Below are positions 7,488-16,351 of a stretch of 64,000 nucleotides of DNA, in pieces (position 1 is the first letter of the stretch; each line of letters starts with the position of its first letter). The translations under genes and the position numbers were made by a program. This DNA comes from Brooklawnia sp963780175 (lineage in GTDB: Bacteria; Actinomycetota; Actinomycetes; Propionibacteriales; Propionibacteriaceae). Under the pieces are notes generated by a model. It was not told where the DNA came from, did no database searches, and saw only the letters and a program-made list of their open reading frames with translations. Where the stretch lies: the NCBI GenBank assembly GCA_963780175.1, contig CAWAAT010000001.1, positions 558,001 through 622,000 on the forward strand. The letters run 5' to 3'.

Positions 7488-9284
7488 ATGCGCAGTCTGG
7501 CCCGCATCATCAGCCATGTTCGCGAACTCCGGCCGCTGTACCTCGGCATCATCATCTGCTCGGTGCTGAACTCCGCAACCATGCTCGCAGCCCCGTTCAT
7601 CCTCCAACGAGTGGTGGATGAGATTGCGTCTGCGGGTTCGGTGATCAACTGGCGTCCGATGATCATCGGTGCGGGCCTGCTGCTCGCGTCCGAACTTGCC
7701 AACACCGTCATCAGCAACATCGGGGGATATCTGGGCGACACCATGACCGCCCGGCTCCGGGCCACCTTGTCGACCCGCTACTTCGGAAAGCTCCTCGCCC
7801 TGCCCCAGCGCTACTTCGATGACGAACTGAGCGGCACCATCATCGGGCGGCTGTCGCGGTCGATCACCGAGACCACCACGTTCCTTCAGACGTTCAGCAA
7901 CAACTTTCTTCCGATGCTGCTGACCGTCGTCGCCGTCCTGGTCGTCACCGCCACCTATTCCCCAGCCCTTGCACTGCTCATCCTGGTCATCGTGCCGACC
8001 TACACCTGGCTGACTGCCCTCACCAGCAAGCGCTGGCAGCGAATCGAGCGATTGAAGAACTCCGAGGTCGACCTGGCAAACGGACGGTTCGCCGAAGCCA
8101 TCGGGCAGATCCGGGTCGTCAAGAGCTTCGTCCAGGAGGCCAGGGAATTGGCCACCTTCGAGCAGCGATACGACGCAACGATCGTGCACACCCGCAGCCA
8201 GAGCCGGCTGTGGCATGCGATGGACATCGCTCGCCGCGCTGCTCTCAACCTGGTGTTCTTCGCCATCTACCTGATCATCTTCATCAACACCCTGCAGGGG
8301 AAGTTCAGCCTGGGCACGTTGGTGTTGCTGGTGCAGATGATTTCGATGGTGCGTCAACCCATCACGATGATGAGCTTCCTGGTCGACGCGGCGCAACGGG
8401 CCATCACCGGCAGCCGGGACTACTTCGAGGTGATGGCACTCGACACCGAACGCGACCCGGCAGAGATCCTCCGCGCCGGGCCTGTCGAGGCGCCCGAACC
8501 AGTCAGGGACGCGCCCATGGTGCGCTTCAGCGACGTCGACTTCGCCTACAAAACTGGCCAGCCAGTCCTGGCCGGCATCACCTTCGACGTGGCTCCGGGC
8601 GAGCGAGTGGCCCTGGTCAGCGAGTCGGGTGGCGGGAAGTCGACGCTGGTGTCGCTCTTGCTGGGGCTGTATTCGCCCACGTCCGGACGCATCGCGGTGG
8701 CAGGCCACGCGGTGACCGACATGGGAACGGCTGCGCTGCGTCGTCTGATCGCCGTGGTGTTCCAGGAGCCCGCCCTGTTCAGCGGGACGATCACGGAGAA
8801 CATCTCGTACGCCCGACCGGACGCTCCCCACTCCCTGGTGGTCGAGGCGGCCCAACGTGCCAACGCGGACGCCTTTATTCGAACCTTCCCGCAGGGCTAT
8901 GAAACCGTGGTGGGTGAGCGGGGCCTGAAACTGTCCGGAGGGCAGAAGCAACGCATCGCGGTGGCTCGGGCACTGGTTGCCGATGCCCCGATCCTGGTGC
9001 TTGACGAGGCGACGAGCGCACTGGACAGCCGCGCGGAGCGTCTGGTGCAGGCAGGTCTGGAGGAACTCATGAAGGGCCGCACCAGCATCATCATCGCCCA
9101 TCGACTATCGACAATCGCCACCGTCGACCGCATCATCACTTTTCGGGACGGACGCGTCGACGAGATCGGCTCGCCGGAGACGCTGGCGACCAGCGGGGGA
9201 ATCTATGCCGAGCTGCTGGCACTCCAAGCCTCACCATCACGCCGAGATCGGCGTCGGCTTCGCGACTTCGGAATCAGCGGCTGA
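7488..9284 (+). CDS. ABC transporter, fused permease and ATP-binding protein
   Basis: A 598-aa half-transporter of the MsbA/multidrug-exporter type. Six membrane spans fill about residues 1-310. The nucleotide-binding domain follows, with Walker A SESGGGKST near residue 378, signature LSGGQKQR near 481, Walker B ILVLDEATSALD near 502 and switch histidine in IIIAHRLST. The first Walker A residue is Ser instead of Gly; the functional Lys and Ser/Thr are intact. It has no partner half-transporter next to it, so a homodimer is likely. The substrate cannot be inferred. The start ATG has an AGGAGG about 8 nt upstream. Confidence 0.9.
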   Translation: MRSLARIISHVRELRPLYLGIIICSVLNSATMLAAPFILQRVVDEIASAGSVINWRPMIIGAGLLLASELANTVISNIGGYLGDTMTARLRATLSTRYFGKLLALPQRYFDDELSGTIIGRLSRSITETTTFLQTFSNNFLPMLLTVVAVLVVTATYSPALALLILVIVPTYTWLTALTSKRWQRIERLKNSEVDLANGRFAEAIGQIRVVKSFVQEARELATFEQRYDATIVHTRSQSRLWHAMDIARRAALNLVFFAIYLIIFINTLQGKFSLGTLVLLVQMISMVRQPITMMSFLVDAAQRAITGSRDYFEVMALDTERDPAEILRAGPVEAPEPVRDAPMVRFSDVDFAYKTGQPVLAGITFDVAPGERVALVSESGGGKSTLVSLLLGLYSPTSGRIAVAGHAVTDMGTAALRRLIAVVFQEPALFSGTITENISYARPDAPHSLVVEAAQRANADAFIRTFPQGYETVVGERGLKLSGGQKQRIAVARALVADAPILVLDEATSALDSRAERLVQAGLEELMKGRTSIIIAHRLSTIATVDRIITFRDGRVDEIGSPETLATSGGIYAELLALQASPSRRDRRRLRDFGISG

Positions 9285-9710
9285 TCAGCGGCGAGCGCCA
9301 CGCGGCCGGACGACTTTGCGCGCCTGCCAATCGGCACTGACCTCAACAGCCGAAGTGAGCACCAGCCCAGCCGTGTTGGCACCCTCATTGATGTCAGCCG
9401 GGTCGACGTAACCTGGGCGCCCAATTTTCGGCGTCAACAGCCAGATCCAACCGGTGAGCGAGAGGTCACGCAGCGCGTCGACCAAGGTATCAGCCACATC
9501 CGTGTCATCTCGCTGCCACAAGAGCACCACATCGACCGCTTCCACGGCCTCATCGACCAGTTCTGCGTCGATCATGTCCATCACTTCGTCTCGCAGGTCC
9601 TGGTCGACGTCCTCGTCCCAGCCCAACTCCTGGACGACCATGCCCTCGGTCAAACCCAGCTGATCAATACCAACCGGAGCTGATCCGGACCCGTTCGGGG
9701 ATACCACCAT
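9285..9710 (-). CDS. DUF3052 family protein
   Basis: About 141 aa. It contains LGLTEGMVVQELGWDEDVDQ, an acidic region and LTGWIWLLTPKIGRPGYVDPADINEGANTAGL, recognised as the actinobacterial DUF3052 family (function unknown). It converges with the ABC transporter gene, whose stop is immediately adjacent. It lies downstream of aceE, as its mycobacterial relative does. An ATG sits one base after GGAGGA; the GTG one codon later or an upstream TTG are alternative starts. Confidence 0.85.
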   Translation of the reverse strand: MVVSPNGSGSAPVGIDQLGLTEGMVVQELGWDEDVDQDLRDEVMDMIDAELVDEAVEAVDVVLLWQRDDTDVADTLVDALRDLSLTGWIWLLTPKIGRPGYVDPADINEGANTAGLVLTSAVEVSADWQARKVVRPRGARR

Positions 9711-9771
9711 TCCTCCACTCCACCACAAGACACGTGCCTTTGGCCATCAGACCGCGGCGTTGACACCAGAT

Positions 9772-9833
9772 TGCCAGACGAGACGCGCGTGGCGCGACCC
9801 CTGAGGAGTCACGCCACGCGCGATTGTCTGGTG
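9772..9833 (-). terminator. Hairpin terminator downstream of aceE
   Basis: An 11-bp perfect stem CGCGCGTGGCG/CGCCACGCGCG (9784-9794 and 9812-9822) lies just beyond the aceE stop on the minus strand. It has a further outer pairing CCAGAC/GTCTGG. It sits between aceE and DUF3052. Confidence 0.6.
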
Positions 9834-9841
9834 CAACGTGC

Positions 9842-12601
9842 TCAGTCCTCGCCGCCGATCTCTCCCGAGGCGCCGGCGTTGACGTTCCTCAACTGGTAGC
9901 GATCGATGGCCTGACCGACGACCTCACGAGGCATCTCTCCCCGGTCAGCCAGCGCCTGCAGGGTGCGAGCCGCGATGGACGGCCCATCGATGAGCAGGTG
10001 GCGGCGAGCTGCCTGCCTGGTGTCGGAGAAGCCGAAGCCATCGGCTCCCAGCGTGTAGTAGTCGCTGGGCACCCACTGCCGGATCTGGTCCTGCACAGCA
10101 CGCATGAAGTCACTGACCGCGATGACCGGTCCGGGGCGTCCCTGGAGCTGCTTGGTGACGAACGCCACCTTGGGTTGCTGATCGGGATTGATGAAGTTGA
10201 ACTCGTCGCAGGCCACGCCGTCCCGGCGCAACTCGTTCCAACTGGTCACCGACCAGACATCGGCCACGACTCCGAAGTCGTCCTTGAGCAGCCGCTGGGC
10301 TTCCAGCGCCCACGGCACGCCCACACCGGAGGCGAGCAGTTGGGCACGACGGGCGTCGGGGCCGACCCCTTCGTAGCTGCCCGCGCTGATCAGGTGCATG
10401 CCCTTCAGGATGCCTTCGACATCAGCGTCCTCGGGCTCGGCCGGCTGGACCATCGGCTCGTTGTAGACCGTCAGGTAGTAGGAGATGTCCTCGGGTTGAT
10501 CGCCGTACATCCGCCGCAGACCGTCCTGGACGATACGTGCGATCTCGTATCCGTAGGCGGGATCGTAACTGACGATGCCCTCGTTGGTGAGGGTCAGGAC
10601 GTGGCTGTGGCCGTCCATGTGCTGGGTGCCCTCGCCGGTGAGCGTTGTCTTGCCGGCCGTCGCCCCGATGTAGAAACCGCGGGCCAACTGGTCGGCTGCG
10701 GCCCACCAGGCATCACCCGTGCGCTGGTAACCGAACATCGAGTAGAAGACGTAGACGGGCACCATCGGCTGACCATGCGTTGCATAGCTGGTGGCAGCAG
10801 CGGTGTAGGCCGCGGTGGCGCCGGCCTCGTTGATACCCACATGGAAGATCTGGCCGTTCGTCGCCTCCCGGTAGCTCAGCATCAGATCGTGGTCGACCGG
10901 GGTGTACTGCTGACCGTTGGGGTTGTAGATCTTGATCGTCGGGAAGAACGAGTCCATGCCGAAGGTGCGGGCCTCGTCCGGGATGATCGGCACGATGAAC
11001 GGCGCAAGGCCCTTGTCGCGCAGCAGATCCTTGAGCAACCGTACGAAGGCCATGGTGGTGGCCACCTTCTGGTTGCCCGAGCCCTTGCGCGAAGCCTTGT
11101 ACGCCTTGTCATCAGGCAGCTGCAATTTCTTGCCGTGGTTGCCCCGTCGCTCGGGGACGTAGCCACCGAGTTGTCGGCGCCGTTCCTGCAGGTAGGTGAT
11201 GGCCGGGCTGGCTGCGCCGGGATGGTAGTACGGCGGCTCGTAAGGGTTCTCCTCGAGTACCTCGTCGCTGATCGGGATGCGGCATCGATCGCGTAGGCCC
11301 TTGAGGTCGTCGATGGCGAGCTTCTTCATCTGGTGGGTGGCGTTGCGTCCAGCGAAGTGGCTGCCCAGGAAGTAGCCCTTGATCGTGTGTGCGAGGATCA
11401 CGGTCGGCGCACCGCTGAACTCGGTGGCGGCCTTGTAGGCGTTGTAGATCTTGGTGAAGTCGAGTCCACCGCGGCGCAGTGCCCAGATCTCGTCGTCGGT
11501 CCAGTCGTCCACCATCGCCGCAGTGCGGGGGTCTCGCCCGAAGAAGTGCTTGCGGACGTAGGCGCCATCGTTGGCCTTGAAGGTCTGGAAGTCACCGTCC
11601 CGTGTGGTGTTCATGATGTTGACCAACGCGCCATCGGTATCGTTCTCGAGCAACGGATCCCAGTTCGCGCCCCAGATGAGCTTGATGACGTTCCATCCGG
11701 CTCCGCGGAAGAACGACTCCAGCTCCTGGATGATCTTGCCGTTGCCGCGGACCGGTCCGTCGAGCCGCTGCAGGTTGCAGTTGACCACGAAGGTCAGGTT
11801 GTCGAGCTGCTCATTGGCGGCCAATTGAAGGGCCCCGCGTGCCTCGACCTCGTCCATCTCGCCGTCGCCGAGGAAGGCCCAGACGCGCTGCTGGCTGGTG
11901 TCCTTGATGCCTCGGTTGTCCAGGTACTTGTTGAACGATGCCTGGTAGATCGCGTTGATGGGTCCCAGACCCATGGAAACGGTCGGGAACTCCCAGAAGT
12001 CCTCCATCCGGCGCGGGTGGGGGTAGCTGGGCAGGCCCCGTCCGCCGCGCGGCCGGCTGTACTCCTGACGGAAACCGTCCATGTCGTCTGCCGACAGACG
12101 GCCCTCAAGGAAAGCCCGCGCGTACATGCCCGGCGAGGAGTGGCCCTGGAAGAAGATCTGGTCGCCACCTCCGGGATGGTCCTTGCCGCGCCAGAAATGC
12201 ATCAGGCCAACCTCGTAGAGGGTTGCCGACGAGGCGTAGCTGGCGATGTGGCCACCCACCCCGACGCCCGGACGCTGCTGACGGTGCACCTGGACCGCCG
12301 CGTTCCAGCGGAGCATGTGACGCACGTCCTGCTCCAGTTCGGCGTCGCCCGGGTACCCGACCTCTTTGGTCTTGGGAATGGTGTTCACGAAATCGGTCGA
12401 CACCAGGGATGGCACACCGACATGCTGGTCGCGGGCTCGTTCGTTGAGCTTCAGCATGACGAAGCGCGCCCTGTTGCGCCCTCCTTCCTCGATCAGCCCG
12501 TCCAGCGATTCCAGCCACTCGCTGGTCTCCTCCGGATCGGTGTCGGGGAGGTTGGTGGGCAGGCCATTGAGAAGCGGGCCCGGTTGCTCGCGAGGAATCA
12601 C
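9842..12601 (-). CDS. aceE: Pyruvate dehydrogenase E1 component (homodimeric type)
   Basis: A 919-aa thiamine-diphosphate enzyme that decarboxylates pyruvate and acetylates the lipoyl group of E2 in the pyruvate dehydrogenase complex. The length and the single-chain form identify the AceE type used by actinobacteria. The thiamine-diphosphate motif is visible as GDGEMDEVEARG followed by NCNLQRLDGPV. The GTG start at 12601 has AAAGGA upstream. No E2 or E3 genes are nearby. Its position beside DUF3052 and the fab regulator matches the mycobacterial and streptomycete order. It links acetyl-CoA supply with the fatty-acid genes to its right. Confidence 0.97.
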   Translation of the reverse strand: MIPREQPGPLLNGLPTNLPDTDPEETSEWLESLDGLIEEGGRNRARFVMLKLNERARDQHVGVPSLVSTDFVNTIPKTKEVGYPGDAELEQDVRHMLRWNAAVQVHRQQRPGVGVGGHIASYASSATLYEVGLMHFWRGKDHPGGGDQIFFQGHSSPGMYARAFLEGRLSADDMDGFRQEYSRPRGGRGLPSYPHPRRMEDFWEFPTVSMGLGPINAIYQASFNKYLDNRGIKDTSQQRVWAFLGDGEMDEVEARGALQLAANEQLDNLTFVVNCNLQRLDGPVRGNGKIIQELESFFRGAGWNVIKLIWGANWDPLLENDTDGALVNIMNTTRDGDFQTFKANDGAYVRKHFFGRDPRTAAMVDDWTDDEIWALRRGGLDFTKIYNAYKAATEFSGAPTVILAHTIKGYFLGSHFAGRNATHQMKKLAIDDLKGLRDRCRIPISDEVLEENPYEPPYYHPGAASPAITYLQERRRQLGGYVPERRGNHGKKLQLPDDKAYKASRKGSGNQKVATTMAFVRLLKDLLRDKGLAPFIVPIIPDEARTFGMDSFFPTIKIYNPNGQQYTPVDHDLMLSYREATNGQIFHVGINEAGATAAYTAAATSYATHGQPMVPVYVFYSMFGYQRTGDAWWAAADQLARGFYIGATAGKTTLTGEGTQHMDGHSHVLTLTNEGIVSYDPAYGYEIARIVQDGLRRMYGDQPEDISYYLTVYNEPMVQPAEPEDADVEGILKGMHLISAGSYEGVGPDARRAQLLASGVGVPWALEAQRLLKDDFGVVADVWSVTSWNELRRDGVACDEFNFINPDQQPKVAFVTKQLQGRPGPVIAVSDFMRAVQDQIRQWVPSDYYTLGADGFGFSDTRQAARRHLLIDGPSIAARTLQALADRGEMPREVVGQAIDRYQLRNVNAGASGEIGGED

Positions 12602-12660
12602 GCTGCGTCCTTTCGGTGATGGCGGTCAACTCGTTGAACGCCTCCAATGACTACTATCAT

Positions 12661-12676
12661 CCCGCGATCTCGCGGG
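12661..12676. promoter_or_regulatory. Inverted repeat in the aceE-kinase divergent promoter region
   Basis: CCCGCGA-TC-TCGCGGG is a perfect 7-bp inverted repeat with a 2-nt centre. It lies 60 bp upstream of aceE in the gap shared with the divergently transcribed sugar kinase. It could be an operator. No known regulator consensus is matched, so the function is an inference. Confidence 0.3.
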
Positions 12677-12842
12677 CGTTGCGGCTTTGCTGCCAACCCT
12701 GCCAGCGGCAACGACATTCCGCCAGCCATGCGGCGTTCACAACCCTGACTGTAGCCACGCCATTTTCGCTACGCTTGGGTTGTTCGCCCAACGAAGGGCC
12801 GAGGGGCGCCGCGCTCCACGACACACCATGAAAGGCAGCACC

Positions 12843-13916
12843 ATGAAACTCCGCGAGGACGCGCAGTGGTCGTTGGTCATCCCGACCAGCATGGGAATCC
12901 GCATCTGCCCTGACGACGGTCAGCCCGTGCAGGCATCCAACTCCTTCCGCCTGCAGGCCACCTCGGCTGAGAGCAATGTCGGATCCATCGCCAGCTACCT
13001 GGGCGAACCGGTGAAGATCCTCACCAACTTCGTCAAGGGCAGCCCGATCTCGATGATCATCAAGTCGAACCTGGCCTCCCGCTTCATGGCCTTCGAGGGC
13101 CCGGACGTTGAGCAGGGCGGCGCCTGGGGATACCGCCACCAGTTCAACATCGCCGACTCCGGCTACGGCAACCGGGGCGCACGGGTGTGGAACGACCGCG
13201 CGGGTGAGGTCGGCCTGCTGCTCGCCGCCCAGGACTTCGACCTCGACCGCATCTTCGGTGAGGAGGGTGCGAAGATCGTCCACATGTCAGGCCTGATCGC
13301 AGCCCTGTCGCCCAGCACATTGCAGTTCTGCCTCGATATCGCCCACAAGGCCAAGGAGCACGGCGCCGCGGTCAGCTTCGACATCAACCACCGGGCATCG
13401 TTCTGGAAGGGCCGCGAGCAGGAACTGCGCGACGGCTTCACCGAGATCGCCAACCAGTGCTCGATCCTGATCGGCAACGAAGAGGACTTCCAGCTTGCCC
13501 TCGGGCTTGAGGGCCCCGAAGCCGGCGGTAAGGGCATCGCAGGCAAGATCGAGGGCTTCAAGGCCATGATCGAGACCGCCCACGAGCGCTTCCCCGGTGT
13601 CGAGGTCTTCGCCACCACCCTGCGTGAGGTCGTCAGCGCCAACCACCACCTGTGGGGTGCGATCCTGTGGGCCGATGGCCAGTTCTTCGTTGCCGAGCCG
13701 CGCGACATCGGCGTGCTCGACCGGATCGGCGGCGGCGACTCCACCGTCGGCGGCATCCTGTACGGCTTGATCAAGGGCTGGGACCCGGAGCGGTGCCTGC
13801 AGTTCGGGTGGGCCTCCGGAGCCATGACCACCACCTTCCTCACCGACTACGCGATGCCGGCGGACGAGGAGCAGATCTGGTCGGTCTGGGAAGGCAACGC
13901 TCGCATCAAGCGCTGA
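12843..13916 (+). CDS. PfkB family sugar kinase (2-keto-3-deoxygluconate kinase-like)
   Basis: A 357-aa ribokinase-fold enzyme. The C-terminal active-site segment DRIGGGDSTVGGILYG carries the catalytic Asp and anion hole; the usual GAGD is GGGD here, a variant I know from some KdgK-like kinases. The N-terminal sugar-binding region and SFDINHRASFW fit 2-dehydro-3-deoxygluconokinase relatives. The substrate is not certain. I start at the second of two nearby ATGs because GAAAGG precedes it. It stands alone between aceE and fasR, where other actinobacteria have no gene, suggesting a lineage-specific insertion. Confidence 0.75.
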   Translation: MKLREDAQWSLVIPTSMGIRICPDDGQPVQASNSFRLQATSAESNVGSIASYLGEPVKILTNFVKGSPISMIIKSNLASRFMAFEGPDVEQGGAWGYRHQFNIADSGYGNRGARVWNDRAGEVGLLLAAQDFDLDRIFGEEGAKIVHMSGLIAALSPSTLQFCLDIAHKAKEHGAAVSFDINHRASFWKGREQELRDGFTEIANQCSILIGNEEDFQLALGLEGPEAGGKGIAGKIEGFKAMIETAHERFPGVEVFATTLREVVSANHHLWGAILWADGQFFVAEPRDIGVLDRIGGGDSTVGGILYGLIKGWDPERCLQFGWASGAMTTTFLTDYAMPADEEQIWSVWEGNARIKR

Positions 13917-13931
13917 TCCTCAGAACTCGAA

Positions 13932-13970
13932 CGCAGAAGGGCGGGCGTCAGCGACACCCGCCCTTCTGCG
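13932..13970 (+). terminator. Hairpin terminator after the sugar kinase
   Basis: A perfect 14-bp inverted repeat (CGCAGAAGGGCGGG and CCCGCCCTTCTGCG, 11-nt loop) starts 16 bp after the kinase stop. No T-tract. It isolates the kinase from the fasR-fab genes. Confidence 0.75.
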
Positions 13971-14075
13971 TCCTCCAGCCTTACGTGCCCGGGCGGACGC
14001 CTGTCTGCCCGGCCGGGCGTCCCCGTCGATAGAGTGTGGGCTCACGCGCACTCGCGCCTTGAGCCAGGAGGTCAG

Positions 14076-15287
14076 ATGGCCGCCAAGCCGCCGGCTGGCA
14101 CCGGACGAGCACTCGTCCCGGCCGCCCGCACGCGAGCTGCCATGGTCAGGCGGCTCGCCGCCCAGGCGGGGCGGATGAGCTCGGCCGTGGTGGAGGAGAT
14201 GGAAGCGCGGCACCCCTGGTACTCGGCGCTCGGCGCCGAGGAACGCTCGTGGGTGACCATGGTTGCCAACAGCGGGATCGCCGGGTTCATCACGTGGTTC
14301 GCCGACGACGCCGACACAGCACTGGATCCGGTGTCGATCTTCAACGTCGCTCCACGATCGTTGACACGAAAGATCACCCTGCACCAGGCCGTCGACCTCA
14401 TCAGGAGCACGACCGACGTGGTGGAAACACAGATCGGCCTGGTGATGCCGCGCGGTGACCGACCGATCCTGCAGACCGCCATCCTGCACTACTCCCGCGA
14501 GATCGCATTCGCCTCCGCCGAGGTCTACGCCCGGGCCGCCGAGTCCCGCGTCACCTGGGACGACCGGATGGAGGCCCTCATAGTCGACGCGGTGGTGCGA
14601 GCTGATTCCAACGAGGACCTTCTCTCGCGCGCGTCCACCCTGGGGTGGCAGAGCCAGTCCGCCCTGGTGGTGGCGGTTGGTGCAGCTCCTGATGACCAAG
14701 ACCTCAGCCGGCTGCGCAAGGACGCAGAACGGCTCGGTCTGGTCGCGATGGCCGCAGTGCAGGGCAGGCAACTGGTGGTGGTCCTGTCGCCCGAGGCCAC
14801 CGGACAGGGTGCCGATCAGGATGCCGCGATGGAGTGGCTCACCCAGCTGTCCGAGCACTTCGGCGATGGACCCATCGTCGTTGGCCACCCGGTGGCCGAA
14901 CTGGCGAAGGCACACGAGTCTGCTCAGGCGGCCGTCTCGGGAGCCCGTGCGGCCTCGGCCTGGCCCGAGGGACCCCGGATATTGACCGCGCGCGACCTGC
15001 TCCCCGAACGAGCAATGGACGGCAGCACCCAGGCCCAGCACGAACTCGTGGAGCTGGTGTACACCCCGCTCCTCAAAGCCGGCGGAGACCTCCTCGAGAC
15101 TTGTGTCAGCTTCCTCGATCAGGGCGGCTCCGTAGAGGCCAGCGCGCGAGTGCTGTTCGTGCACCCCAACACCGTGCGCTACCGCCTGAAGCGCATCACC
15201 GAGGTCACGACCTACTCCCCTGCCAATCCACGGGACTCCTACGTCCTGCGGCTTGCCATCACGCTTGGGCGCCTCCAGGGGTTGTGA
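14076..15287 (+). CDS. fasR: PucR/CdaR-type transcriptional regulator of fatty acid synthesis (FasR-like)
   Basis: A 403-aa regulator. The C-terminal PucR-type helix-turn-helix is clear (LLETCVSFLDQGGSVEASAR, then VHPNTVRYRLKRI), after a GGDEF-like central region. AGGAGG precedes the ATG. It sits directly upstream of fabD-fabH-acpP-fabF. In Streptomyces the protein in this position, FasR, activates that operon, and mycobacteria have a homologue between aceE and fabD. I infer the same role from order and architecture. The symbol is tentative. Confidence 0.8.
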   Translation: MAAKPPAGTGRALVPAARTRAAMVRRLAAQAGRMSSAVVEEMEARHPWYSALGAEERSWVTMVANSGIAGFITWFADDADTALDPVSIFNVAPRSLTRKITLHQAVDLIRSTTDVVETQIGLVMPRGDRPILQTAILHYSREIAFASAEVYARAAESRVTWDDRMEALIVDAVVRADSNEDLLSRASTLGWQSQSALVVAVGAAPDDQDLSRLRKDAERLGLVAMAAVQGRQLVVVLSPEATGQGADQDAAMEWLTQLSEHFGDGPIVVGHPVAELAKAHESAQAAVSGARAASAWPEGPRILTARDLLPERAMDGSTQAQHELVELVYTPLLKAGGDLLETCVSFLDQGGSVEASARVLFVHPNTVRYRLKRITEVTTYSPANPRDSYVLRLAITLGRLQGL

Positions 15288-15326
15288 ATCCCGGCGTTCG
15301 GTGGCCGCCGCTGCAGAGATGGCGAA

Positions 15327-15343
15327 TTGTGGGGTACGCACAA
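15327..15343. promoter_or_regulatory. Candidate operator between fasR and fabD
   Basis: The inverted repeat TTGTG-N7-CACAA lies in the 123-bp gap before fabD, where a FasR-type activator would be expected to bind. The assignment is only positional. Confidence 0.3.
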
Positions 15344-15410
15344 CGTCCACCGACCAAATTCGTTGCTCAGGTCCCGGCCTCGGCCCGATCAACGAAGGCA
15401 AGATGGACAT

Positions 15411-16346
15411 GTGCTCGCAATTGCCTCGCCCGGTCAGGGCGCCCAAACTCCCGGCTTCCTCAGCAGCTGGCTCGACCTCGACTCCTTTGGCGACCGGCTG
15501 GCGTGGCTGTCGGCAGTCAGCGGCATCGATCTGGCCCACTACGGGACGCAGGCCGACGCGGAGACCATCCGTGACACCGCCATCGCCCAGCCGCTCCTGG
15601 TCGCCTCGGCCATCTCGATCGCTCATGAGCTCTTCGGTGAAGGCGCAGGTCCGTGTGGGTCGGCCGATCTGGTCGCCGGCCACAGTGTCGGTGAGATCGC
15701 CGCTGCCGCACTGACCGGAGCGATCAGTGCGGAGTCTGCGATGGTCTTCGTCCGCGAGCGCGGCCAAGGCATGGCCGCCGCCTCGGACGTCCAGCCCACC
15801 GGCATGTCGGCGGTGATCGCCGGCAACCCGGACGAGGTACTGGCCGCGATCGAGGCCGCCGGACTGACCGCCGCGAACAACAACGGCTCCGGCCAACTGG
15901 TGGCGGCCGGCACCTTGGAGCAACTGCAAGTACTGGCTGACAATCCCCCGTCGAGGGCCCGAGTCATCCCCCTGCAGGTGGCCGGAGCCTTCCACACCAC
16001 GCATATGGCCCCAGCGAGCGCGCGGTTGGCGATGCTGGCCCGCTCGATCCCCACCGCCACCCCGACCACCCGCCTGCTGTCGAACCGGGACGGACAGATC
16101 GTTGCTGACGGCGCCGACTACCTCGCACGCATGGTCGCCCAGGTCACCAACCCGGTGCGGTGGGACCTATGCATGGCGACCATGGCCTCACTGGGCGTCA
16201 CCGGCCTGCTGGAACTGGCCCCGGCCGGCACACTGACCGGGATCGCCAAGCGCAACCTCAAGGGTGTCGCACTGTTCAACTTGAACACACCCGACCAACT
16301 GGACGAGGCGCGCGAGTTCTGCGCTGCCCACGCCACCACGAAATGA
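15411..16346 (+). CDS. fabD: Malonyl-CoA:ACP malonyltransferase FabD
   Basis: A 311-aa acyltransferase that loads malonyl groups onto acyl carrier protein. It has the N-terminal GQGAQ motif, catalytic Ser92 in GHSVG and the FHT(T)HM segment carrying the partner histidine. The GTG start has only a distant AAGG. It is the first gene of the fabD-fabH-acpP-fabF operon. Its stop overlaps an ATG of fabH (ATGA), indicating translational coupling. Confidence 0.95.
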   Translation: MLAIASPGQGAQTPGFLSSWLDLDSFGDRLAWLSAVSGIDLAHYGTQADAETIRDTAIAQPLLVASAISIAHELFGEGAGPCGSADLVAGHSVGEIAAAALTGAISAESAMVFVRERGQGMAAASDVQPTGMSAVIAGNPDEVLAAIEAAGLTAANNNGSGQLVAAGTLEQLQVLADNPPSRARVIPLQVAGAFHTTHMAPASARLAMLARSIPTATPTTRLLSNRDGQIVADGADYLARMVAQVTNPVRWDLCMATMASLGVTGLLELAPAGTLTGIAKRNLKGVALFNLNTPDQLDEAREFCAAHATTK

Positions 16347-16351
16347 GGAAG

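Noticed and set aside
7269..9101. A 610-codon minus-strand frame opposite the ABC transporter
   Set aside because: Composition is rich in His, Asp and Gln with no domain; it mirrors the third-position GC of the transporter.
9824..12619. Two long plus-strand open frames opposite aceE (490 and 428 codons)
   Set aside because: They are antisense shadows of the high-GC aceE gene. Their translations are Asp/Val/Gly-rich without any family motif, and aceE itself is unmistakable.
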